Below are positions 1 to 5,090 of a stretch of DNA of 5,599 nt, in pieces. Origin of the DNA: Betaproteobacteria bacterium (GTDB taxonomy: Bacteria; Pseudomonadota; Gammaproteobacteria; Burkholderiales; Burkholderiaceae_C); assembly GCA_009922295.1 (NCBI GenBank), contig RFWA01000176.1, positions 1 through 5,599 of the forward strand, in the 5' to 3' direction. The notes under the pieces are model-generated. The model did no database searches. It was not told the DNA's origin and saw nothing but the letters and a program-made list of their open reading frames with translations. The first letter of the stretch is position 1; each line of letters opens with the position of its first letter. The position numbers were made by a program, and so were the translations under genes.

Positions 1-559
1 TGGCCGCGTAAACAAACACTTCCGCAAAATTGTTCTTGCCGGCGCGCATCCAGAAAAAATGCAGTATCGCCAAACCCGCCACCGCATAAACGGCTCGGTG
101 CAACAACTGCCAGCGCCGCGCGCCCAGGGACTTGATGGCCCGATTGAATGACGTCATCGCCAGCGGCGTGAGCAGCACAAACGCGCTAAAGCCAACCAAA
201 ATGAACGGCCGCTTGGCAATATCACGGGCGATGTCAGCCAACTCCAGGCCCATGTCGAACCAGGCGTAGCTCAGCAAGTGCAGCCACAGGTAGGCGTACA
301 TAAACAGACCCAGCAGCCGCCGAAAGCGCGCCAACGTCGGCAGGCCGGCGAGCACGCGAAGCGGCGTCACCGCCAGCACGACGCACAGAAACCGCAGGGC
401 CCAGTCGCCAGTGGCGCGCACCAAGGCCTCTGCTGGGTTGGCGCCCAGGTTGTTGCTGGCGGCACCATAAATGAGCCAAGCCAGCGGCAGCAGGCAAAGC
501 ACCCACACCAGCGGCTTGGCCGCCGGGTTCAGCAGCCAGCGACCCAGCGTGCCTCGCAT
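1..559 (-). CDS. msrQ: MsrQ, heme-binding membrane subunit of the periplasmic methionine sulfoxide reductase (3' end missing)
   Basis: MsrQ is the inner-membrane b-heme partner of MsrP. It passes electrons from the quinone pool or a cytosolic flavin reductase to the periplasmic molybdoenzyme. The frame is open from an ATG at 559 to the left edge, giving 186 residues; family members are usually about 200-215, so only a short C-terminal tail is missing. Hydrophobic segments lie near residues 16-31, 53-69, 83-100, 117-136 and 154-170, as expected for a ferric-reductase-like bundle. The segment RRLLGLFMYAYLWLHLLSY (80-98) is family-typical. Histidines H94, H154 and H167 lie in or beside helices and are the likely heme ligands. 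The start codon shares its A with the msrP stop (TGATG), which implies translational coupling; no strong Shine-Dalgarno is visible, only an A-rich stretch inside the msrP end. The context after msrP makes the call firm. Confidence 0.93.
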   Translation of the reverse strand, partial: MRGTLGRWLLNPAAKPLVWVLCLLPLAWLIYGAASNNLGANPAEALVRATGDWALRFLCVVLAVTPLRVLAGLPTLARFRRLLGLFMYAYLWLHLLSYAWFDMGLELADIARDIAKRPFILVGFSAFVLLTPLAMTSFNRAIKSLGARRWQLLHRAVYAVAGLAILHFFWMRAGKNNFAEVFVYAA

Positions 560-1563
560 CAAAAGTTCTTTTTAAGGTCCATGCCGGCGTAGAGCTGGCC
601 CACCTGGGCTTCATAGCCGTTGAACATCAGCGTTTTGCGCTTCTTGGCAAACAGGCCGTCCTCACCAATGCGGCGCTCGGTGGCCTGGCTCCAGCGCGGG
701 TGGTCTACATCCGGGTTGACGTTGGAGTAAAAGCCGTACTCATTGGCGGCAGCCTTGTTCCAAGCGGTGTCAGGCTGCTTGTCGGTGAAGCGGATCTTGA
801 CCAGGCTCTTGCCGCTCTTGAAGCCGTACTTCCAGGGCACCACCAGCCGCACAGGCGCGCCGCTCTGGTTGGGCAGTACCTCGCCGTACATGCCAAAACT
901 CAGCAGCGTGAGCGGGTGCATGGCCTCGTCCAGGCGCAGCGCCTCCACATAGGGCCAGTCCAGCACGCTGGAGCCGACAAAGGGCATGGTCTTGGGGTCG
1001 GCTTGGGTCACAAACTCGACGTATTTGGCGCTGCCCAGCGGCTCCACCTTTTTGATCAGCTGGCTCATCGAATAGCCAACCCAAGGAATCACCATCGACC
1101 AACCTTCGACGCAGCGCAGGCGGTAAACGCGCTCTTCTTGGGCGCTGAGCTTGATCAGGTCTTCCAGCGTGTACTTGGCCGGCTTCTTGACCAGGCCTTC
1201 CACTTCCACCGTCCAGGGGCTGGTCTTGAGGGTGTGGGCGTTTTTGGCCGGGTCGGCCTTGTCGGTGCCGAATTCGTAGAAGTTGTTGTAAGTGCTGGCG
1301 TCTTTGTAGTCAGTCAGCTTGTCCATGGTGATGGCGCCGGCCACTGCAGACTTGGCGCCGGGCAAGGCCGCCAGTTTTCCAGGACGTGCCACCCCGGCAC
1401 CCTGGGCCCAGGCATCACGGCCGGCCCAGGCCGCCATGACCGCACCCGCCGAGCCGGTGGCCAGCAATTGCAGTAACTGGCGCCGCTTGTGGTACGCCGT
1501 CTGGGGCGTGATTTCGCTGCTCACCGAGTGGTGAAAGCCGCTGTCGTCAGTCTTGATCAACAT
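559..1563 (-). CDS. msrP: MsrP, periplasmic protein-methionine-sulfoxide reductase, molybdopterin catalytic subunit
   Basis: MsrP reduces methionine sulfoxide in periplasmic proteins, using electrons delivered by MsrQ. The 334-residue length matches the family. An N-terminal twin-arginine signal is visible: KRRQLLQ at 26-32, a small hydrophobic stretch 33-47, and a likely AWA|Q cleavage site after residue 53. Tat export fits an enzyme that acquires its molybdenum cofactor in the cytoplasm. The sulfite-oxidase-like fold is indicated by YRLRCVEGWSMVIPW around residues 147-161, in which Cys151 is the expected Mo-coordinating residue, and by family-typical segments such as GAPVRLVVPWKYGFKS (235-250) and NVNPDVDHPRWSQ (281-293). 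The ATG at 1563 has a good ribosome binding site, AGAGGA at 1571-1576, seven bases upstream. Its long N-region before the arginines is, from memory, normal for betaproteobacterial MsrP. The gene overlaps msrQ by one base and lies 84 bp after the cytochrome c4 gene on the same strand. Confidence 0.96.
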   Translation of the reverse strand: MLIKTDDSGFHHSVSSEITPQTAYHKRRQLLQLLATGSAGAVMAAWAGRDAWAQGAGVARPGKLAALPGAKSAVAGAITMDKLTDYKDASTYNNFYEFGTDKADPAKNAHTLKTSPWTVEVEGLVKKPAKYTLEDLIKLSAQEERVYRLRCVEGWSMVIPWVGYSMSQLIKKVEPLGSAKYVEFVTQADPKTMPFVGSSVLDWPYVEALRLDEAMHPLTLLSFGMYGEVLPNQSGAPVRLVVPWKYGFKSGKSLVKIRFTDKQPDTAWNKAAANEYGFYSNVNPDVDHPRWSQATERRIGEDGLFAKKRKTLMFNGYEAQVGQLYAGMDLKKNF

Positions 1564-1601
1564 GGTGCCATCCTCTGTGCAAAAGGTGACCGACGGGCGC
1601 T

Positions 1602-1655
1602 AGGCTGGAGGAATGGCGTATGCCAAAAGGCAGACCAGCCTCATGCGTTAACGCA
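1602..1655. repeat. Nested inverted repeats between the cytochrome c4 and msrP genes
   Basis: The gap between the two genes contains an outer perfect 7-bp inverted repeat, AGGCTGG at 1602-1608 and CCAGCCT at 1635-1641. Inside it are two mutually exclusive small hairpins: TGGC/GCCA (1614-1617 with 1622-1625) and TGCC/GGCA around AAAA (1621-1632). A perfect 12-bp palindrome, TGCGTTAACGCA at 1644-1655, covers the cytochrome stop codon. No U-run follows on either strand, so a classic intrinsic terminator is not supported. It could be an mRNA stability or partial-termination structure between cytochrome c4 and msrP, or chance in GC-rich DNA. Confidence 0.35.
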
Positions 1656-2283
1656 AGCCGGCGATGTAGTCCGAAACGGCCTTGATTTCGCGGTCGTTGA
1701 GCTTGGCGGCCACCTGGGTCATCTGCAAGGCGTTCTTGCGGATGCCATCGCGAAAGCCAGTGAGCTGAGCCACCGTGTAATCTGCATGCTGGCCGCTCAT
1801 GCGAGGGTATTGGGCGGGAATTCCAGCGCCGTTAGGGCTGTGGCAGCCGGCGCAGGCCGCAATTTGACGGTCGGCAATGCCACCACGGTAGATGCGTTCG
1901 CCCAGAGCCACCAGCTCTTTGTCTTTGGCGAAACCGGGCTTGGCTGTCTTGCTGCTCAACCAATAGGCGATGTTTTTCATATCGTCGCCCGACAGGGTAG
2001 CGGCCATGCCAGACATGACAGCATTGGCACGCTTGCCACTTTTGAACTCCTGCAACTGCTTGATCAGGTACTCCGGGTGCTGCTGGGCCAGTTTAGGGTT
2101 GGCCGGCGTGCCAGAGTTGCCATCGGCACCGTGGCAGGCGGCGCACACCGCTGTGTAACTGGCCTCACCCTTGGCCATATCCGGCTTGGCCGCGACTGCT
2201 TTCGGTACGGCCTCTTGGGCATAAACAGAGACGGCAGACGCCGCCAGAGCGGCAGTGATCAAGAGGGAGGCAAGCAGCTTCAT
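1648..2283 (-). CDS. Diheme cytochrome c4, periplasmic electron carrier
   Basis: This is a 211-residue exported c-type cytochrome that moves electrons in the periplasm, typically between the bc1 complex and terminal oxidases. A Sec signal peptide is clear: MKLLASLLITAALAASAVSV with probable cleavage after Ala22 (VYA|QEA). Two similar halves each carry a CXXCH heme site, CAACH at 47-51 and CAGCH at 144-148. Each half also has a downstream methionine suited to be the sixth iron ligand: M90 or M93 in NAVMSGMA, and M188 in NALQMTQVA. Duplicated HPEYLIKQL/HADYTVAQL segments support the two-domain c4 architecture. I chose the ATG at 2283 because the signal peptide begins there; an in-frame TTG at 2313 would add an unhelpful polar extension. 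No strong Shine-Dalgarno is seen. It diverges from engB and precedes msrP, so it may be cotranscribed with msrPQ. Cytochrome c4 as a direct MsrPQ partner is speculation. Confidence 0.93.
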   Translation of the reverse strand: MKLLASLLITAALAASAVSVYAQEAVPKAVAAKPDMAKGEASYTAVCAACHGADGNSGTPANPKLAQQHPEYLIKQLQEFKSGKRANAVMSGMAATLSGDDMKNIAYWLSSKTAKPGFAKDKELVALGERIYRGGIADRQIAACAGCHSPNGAGIPAQYPRMSGQHADYTVAQLTGFRDGIRKNALQMTQVAAKLNDREIKAVSDYIAGLR

Positions 2284-2354
2284 GGTGAGTGTCGTATCAG
2301 GTAAGCGGAACAACGTGATTCTACAATGCGGTCTTGGGTTAACCCCTCGACTGA
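2284..2354. promoter_or_regulatory. Divergent intergenic region between cytochrome c4 and engB
   Basis: These 71 bp must hold promoters for both directions. For engB, TACAAT at 2322-2327 is a one-mismatch -10 element, but no convincing -35 lies 16-18 bp upstream. A transcript starting near 2334 would have only about 20 nt before the ATG and no clear Shine-Dalgarno. A perfect 10-bp palindrome, GGGTTAACCC at 2336-2345, sits at the presumed engB start site. I could not identify a credible promoter for the cytochrome gene. Confidence 0.35.
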
Positions 2355-3077
2355 ATGACTATCCACACAAAACCACCCGCGCGCAGCGCCGCTTCTGCCC
2401 CAAACACCCCTGCTGCTGCTGCCGCCCTGGTGGCTTCTGGCTGGCTGCACACCGCCAAGTTCCTGACGACCGCACCTCAGTTGCATTTCTTGCCGGCTCT
2501 CAGCGTGCCCGAGATTGCCTTTGTGGGGCGATCCAACGCCGGCAAGTCCACCTGCATCAACACCTTGACGCAGCAAAAGCAACTGGCCTTTGCCTCCAAA
2601 AAGCCAGGGCGGACGCAACACATCAACCTGTTTTCTTTGGGTAAACAGGGCATGACTGACGCGGTTCTGGCCGACCTGCCGGGCTATGGCTACGCCGCCG
2701 TGCCCAAGCAGGACAAGATCCGCTGGCAGCAGGTGATGGCCAACTACCTGGTGACACGCGAGAACCTGAGCGCCATCGTGCTGATGTGTGATCCACGCCA
2801 CGGTCTGACCGAGCTCGACGAGATCTTGCTCGATGTCGTGCGGCCGCGCGTGGAAGAGGGACTGAAATTCCTGGTCGTGCTGACCAAGGCTGACAAGCTG
2901 ACGCGCGCCGAGCAATCCAAGGCACTGTCCATCATGAAGCTGCAGGCCGGCGGCGGCGAGGTGCGCCTTTTTTCTGCCACCAAGCGCCAGGGCATCGATG
3001 AGGTCTCTAGCCTGCTCTGGCAATGGGCGCATCCAGCCACGGTAACAGTCCACGCGGCGCCTGCCCCCGAGTCCTAG
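2355..3077 (+). CDS. engB: EngB (YihA/YsxC), ribosome-biogenesis GTP-binding protein
   Basis: EngB is a TrmE-Era-type GTPase needed for late assembly of the large ribosomal subunit, acting in the cytoplasm. All G motifs are visible in the 240-residue protein: G1 GRSNAGKST at 58-66, the G2 threonine in GRTQ (T87), G3 DLPGYG at 107-112, G4 TKAD at 177-180, and G5 SAT at 207-209. The family-specific sequence around DPRHGLTELD (146-155) is also present. The protein is somewhat longer than the E. coli homologue of about 210 residues, through an Ala/Pro-rich N-terminal stretch (8-27) and a short C-terminal tail; such extensions are common in Burkholderiales. The ATG at 2355 is the only reasonable start upstream of the conserved region, although no good Shine-Dalgarno precedes it. 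The gene stands alone on the plus strand, divergent from cytochrome c4 and convergent with the acyltransferase genes. Confidence 0.96.
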   Translation: MTIHTKPPARSAASAPNTPAAAAALVASGWLHTAKFLTTAPQLHFLPALSVPEIAFVGRSNAGKSTCINTLTQQKQLAFASKKPGRTQHINLFSLGKQGMTDAVLADLPGYGYAAVPKQDKIRWQQVMANYLVTRENLSAIVLMCDPRHGLTELDEILLDVVRPRVEEGLKFLVVLTKADKLTRAEQSKALSIMKLQAGGGEVRLFSATKRQGIDEVSSLLWQWAHPATVTVHAAPAPES

Positions 3078-3079
3078 TC

Positions 3080-3150
3080 ATTATTTGATTTGCTATTGAA
3101 TAAATAGCTAAAGAGTTAATGTCAGCAAGGGTTTAGGCCGGTTTTGGTCT
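3080..3150. repeat. AT-rich intergenic element resembling a Comamonadaceae dispersed repeat
   Basis: Starting two bases after the engB stop is a stretch much richer in A and T than its surroundings. It has a 6-bp hairpin, GCTATT at 3092-3097 and AATAGC at 3103-3108, with a 5-base loop, followed by AGCAAGGGTTTAGGCCGGTTTTGGTCT-type sequence (3124-3150). The order 'ATAGCT, then AAGGG, AGGCC, TTTTGG' resembles a short repeat I recall between genes in many Comamonadaceae genomes. That is recollection, not a search result. The hairpin lacks a following U-run, so I do not call it an intrinsic terminator, though it may affect the engB 3' end. Confidence 0.4.
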
Positions 3151-3177
3151 GCGGGTCAAGGTGGCGCCGGGCTGAGC

Positions 3178-3329
3178 GACTGCGCTCGTGTCCTCCAGAC
3201 GCACGTGCCCTACGGAGCTCTGGTATTTCGTCTTACCCAAGCATGGAGGGGATGGCGTGCCTGATGCAGCGAGGTCAAGGGGGACCCCGCAGGGCGGAGG
3301 ACACGAACGGAATCAGGCGCGCCGTCCCC
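3178..3329. repeat. Structured block with two interleaved inverted repeats
   Basis: Pair A is 3178-3196 with 3296-3314: 16 of 19 positions are complementary, including an uninterrupted 11-bp run (TCGTGTCCTCC with GGAGGACACGA). Pair B is 3248-3265 with 3312-3329: all 18 positions pair in plus-strand RNA if two G-U wobbles are allowed (16 of 18 as DNA). The arms run A, B, A', B', an interleaved order. A separate hairpin at 3269-3290 (GCGAGGTC/GACCCCGC, one mismatch) lies within the B loop. A 5-bp hairpin GAGCG/CGCTC lies at 3174-3187, and the 8-bp palindrome GCACGTGC at 3201-3208. No convincing gene is seen. It may be a dispersed palindromic element, a decayed miniature mobile element, or a structured RNA at the engB 3' end. 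Confidence 0.5.
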
Positions 3330-3367
3330 GCATACACCAAGCGCCAAAACACAATTCGCCCAGCCGC

Positions 3368-4234
3368 TCAATAAACCGGCGGCATGCCCGGCGGGCGGTC
3401 TTTGAAGCGTTTGTGAACCCAGTAGTACTGGTCGGGCATGGCGGTGATGTAGCCGGCCAGCCGCTCGTTCATCAGAGCGGTGTCGGCCACCAGATCGTCA
3501 GTTGGAAAATCCGTCCAGGCCGGTAGCACCTTCACCTCATAACCACCGGCCGTCATGCGGGTCAGCACCGGCACCACGCGGGCGCGGCCCAGTCGGGCAA
3601 AACGCGACAGCGAAGGCAGGGTCGCGGCCGGCACACCGAAAAACGGCACAAACACCGAGTCAATCACATCAAAGTTCATGTCCGGCAGCAAATACAAGGG
3701 CTCGCCGGCTCGCAACGCCGTCAGCACCGGCTTGGCGGCGTCGATGCGGGCAAACAAACGAGGGTCGCCGAAACGCTGCCGGCCGGCCTGCATCCAGGCG
3801 TCCAGCCCGGGCTGGGCTGCGCGCGTATAGATGGTGGTGAAAGGGCGCGGCAACTGCTGGGTGAGCGCGGTCCAGCCGGCGTCGAGCCCCACAAAATGCG
3901 GGGCAAAAATCACCAGTGGTGACGTGCCGGCGAACTGCTCAAGATCGCCCGTTAAAACCTGTCGCTGGCGCACCAGAGCGGGCGCGCCATGCCAAAGCCA
4001 GGCCCGGTCCAGCCAGGCTTGGGCAAATCGTACAAAACTGCGGCGCGTCAGGGCCCGAAGCGAAGATGGCGACAGGTCGGGGAAGCACAGCCCCAAGTTG
4101 ACGCGGGCAACCCGGCGCCGCGGCGCCGCAACGGCGTATAAAAACAGCCCCAACAGCCAGCCCAGCCCGCGCAGCCAGGCCAGGGGCAGCCGTGCCAGGC
4201 CCTGCATCATGGCGAGACCGAGTCGGTTCATCAT
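3368..4234 (-). CDS. lpxL: LpxL/HtrB-family lipid A late acyltransferase (second of tandem pair)
   Basis: The protein transfers an acyl chain from acyl carrier protein to the lipid A precursor at the cytoplasmic face of the inner membrane. At 288 residues it is near family length. A hydrophobic N-terminal segment (residues 13-36) is the likely membrane anchor. It is followed by RVNLGLCFPDLS (44-55), typical of LpxL proteins. The catalytic HX4D box is H113-F-V-G-L-D118. The conserved PDMNFDVIDSVFVPFFG (184-200) and the C-terminal QYYWVHKRFKDRPPG (269-283) are strong LpxL signatures. I chose the ATG at 4234; a second ATG at 4231 is equally possible, with GGAA nine or so bases upstream as a weak ribosome binding site. 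Only 16 bp separate it from the preceding acyltransferase gene, so cotranscription is likely. From memory, Bordetella has a comparable tandem lpxL1/lpxL2 pair. The exact acyl chain cannot be read from sequence. Confidence 0.92.
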   Translation of the reverse strand: MMNRLGLAMMQGLARLPLAWLRGLGWLLGLFLYAVAAPRRRVARVNLGLCFPDLSPSSLRALTRRSFVRFAQAWLDRAWLWHGAPALVRQRQVLTGDLEQFAGTSPLVIFAPHFVGLDAGWTALTQQLPRPFTTIYTRAAQPGLDAWMQAGRQRFGDPRLFARIDAAKPVLTALRAGEPLYLLPDMNFDVIDSVFVPFFGVPAATLPSLSRFARLGRARVVPVLTRMTAGGYEVKVLPAWTDFPTDDLVADTALMNERLAGYITAMPDQYYWVHKRFKDRPPGMPPVY

Positions 4235-4250
4235 GCGGTGTGTTCCACGC

Positions 4251-5078
4251 TCAGGCGGCCTGACGCGGCTGCTTGTAGCGCGCATAGCCCCACAAATACT
4301 GGCCCGGACAGCTCAGAATCAAGGCGCCGAGTGCCTGATTGATCTGTGTTGTCGCTTGCACGGTGTCGGCAGCCAAGGGCCCTGGCAGGGGCTGCACATG
4401 CACGCGAAACCCGCGTCCGCCAGCCAGCCGCTCACCCCAGGCCATCAGCACGCAGGCGCCGGTTTGATGGGCCAGTCGCGCCGCCAGCGTCATGGTGTAG
4501 GCCCGGCGACCCAAAAACGGTAGCCACTGGCCCTGCCCCTCGGGCGGCACTTGGTCGGGCAACAGACCCACGCAATGGCCCTGCTTGAGGGCCCGCAAGA
4601 GCTGGCGCACACCTGCCTGCGAGGTAGCGGCAGTCAGCAGACCGGGCCGGGACCGAGCGCGGTTAACCCATTCGCGCAGCCAGGGTTGGCGCGGCGGGCG
4701 AAATAGCACTGTCATCGGCCGCGCAGCACCAAAACGGTCCGCATAGGCCTGGGCGGCGATCTCAAAACAGCCCAGATGCGGGGTTAAAAACACGACGCCG
4801 CGCCCCGCCAACAGGGCCGCCTCCACATGGGCCTGCCCAACCCACTGCACCGGCACGGGCGCGCCAAGCCACAGGCGCGGCAGCTCTGCCACCAGCTGGC
4901 CGGCCGCGGCAACTGCCGGGCGCCACTGGGCGGCGCTCAGCCCGGCTTGCCGCGCCTGCACCAAAAACCGATGGCGATAAGTGGAAGACGCGACAAACAC
5001 GCACCAGCCCAGCAGCCCGCCCAAGGCCTGCGCCAGGCCCAAAGGCAGGCGGGAGAAAATTTTGAAAAATCGCTGCAT
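4251..5078 (-). CDS. Lysophospholipid/lipid A acyltransferase, LpxL-like (first of tandem pair)
   Basis: This 275-residue paralogue belongs to the same acyltransferase superfamily as its downstream neighbour but is clearly diverged. An N-terminal hydrophobic segment (11-31) should anchor it to the inner membrane. The catalytic box is H101-L-G-C-F-E106, the HX4E form, in the context TPHLGCFE. LLPDQVPPEGQGQWLPFLG (172-190) and the C-terminal CPGQYLWGYARYKQP (257-271) match the family. The RVNL-type segment after the anchor seen in the neighbouring protein is not recognisable here. The ATG at 5078 is the first in frame; it has no good Shine-Dalgarno and lies inside an 11-bp palindrome (5077-5087). 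It probably adds a secondary acyl chain to lipid A, but it could act on another lysophospholipid, so I give no gene symbol. It heads a two-gene unit divergent from metK; its own promoter must lie within the metK leader DNA and I could not locate it. Confidence 0.9.
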   Translation of the reverse strand: MQRFFKIFSRLPLGLAQALGGLLGWCVFVASSTYRHRFLVQARQAGLSAAQWRPAVAAAGQLVAELPRLWLGAPVPVQWVGQAHVEAALLAGRGVVFLTPHLGCFEIAAQAYADRFGAARPMTVLFRPPRQPWLREWVNRARSRPGLLTAATSQAGVRQLLRALKQGHCVGLLPDQVPPEGQGQWLPFLGRRAYTMTLAARLAHQTGACVLMAWGERLAGGRGFRVHVQPLPGPLAADTVQATTQINQALGALILSCPGQYLWGYARYKQPRQAA

Positions 5079-5090
5079 CCGTCGGATAAA
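5062..5090 (+). promoter_or_regulatory. Candidate sigma70 promoter for metK
   Basis: TTGAAA at 5062-5067 (5 of 6 to consensus) and GATAAA at 5085-5090 (4 of 6) are separated by exactly 17 bp. Transcription would begin near 5097, giving a metK leader of about 185 nt. The -35 and spacer lie within the 5' end of the divergent acyltransferase gene, whose start codon is at 5078. A weaker alternative uses TTGTCA at 5171-5176, but its -10 is poor. Confidence 0.4.

Noticed and set aside
700..1476. Long plus-strand open frame (258 codons) opposite msrP
   Set aside because: It lies wholly antisense to a strongly supported gene and its translation has no recognisable domain; GC-rich antisense frames of this size are expected.
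1489..2304. Plus-strand open frame (271 codons) opposite cytochrome c4
   Set aside because: Antisense to a gene with clear signal peptide and two heme motifs, running across a gene boundary; the translation shows no family signature.
2284..2313. Upstream TTG start at 2313 for cytochrome c4
   Set aside because: It would place a polar ten-residue extension before a complete signal peptide that begins naturally at the ATG at 2283.
2280..3053. Minus-strand open frame (257 codons) opposite engB
   Set aside because: All G motifs of EngB are in the plus-strand frame; the minus frame is a codon-position shadow with no motif.
3092..3108. Intrinsic terminator for engB at the GCTATT/AATAGC hairpin
   Set aside because: The stem is short and AT-rich and is not followed by a U-run on either strand.
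3188..3526. Plus-strand frames starting in the engB-lpxL gap (also 3144-3374)
   Set aside because: They cross the inverted repeats and one runs into the antisense of lpxL. The peptides are Arg/Gly-rich with no domain, and no ribosome binding site is evident.
3831..4523. Plus-strand open frame (230 codons) across the two acyltransferase genes
   Set aside because: Antisense to two well-supported genes and spanning their junction; no recognisable protein features.
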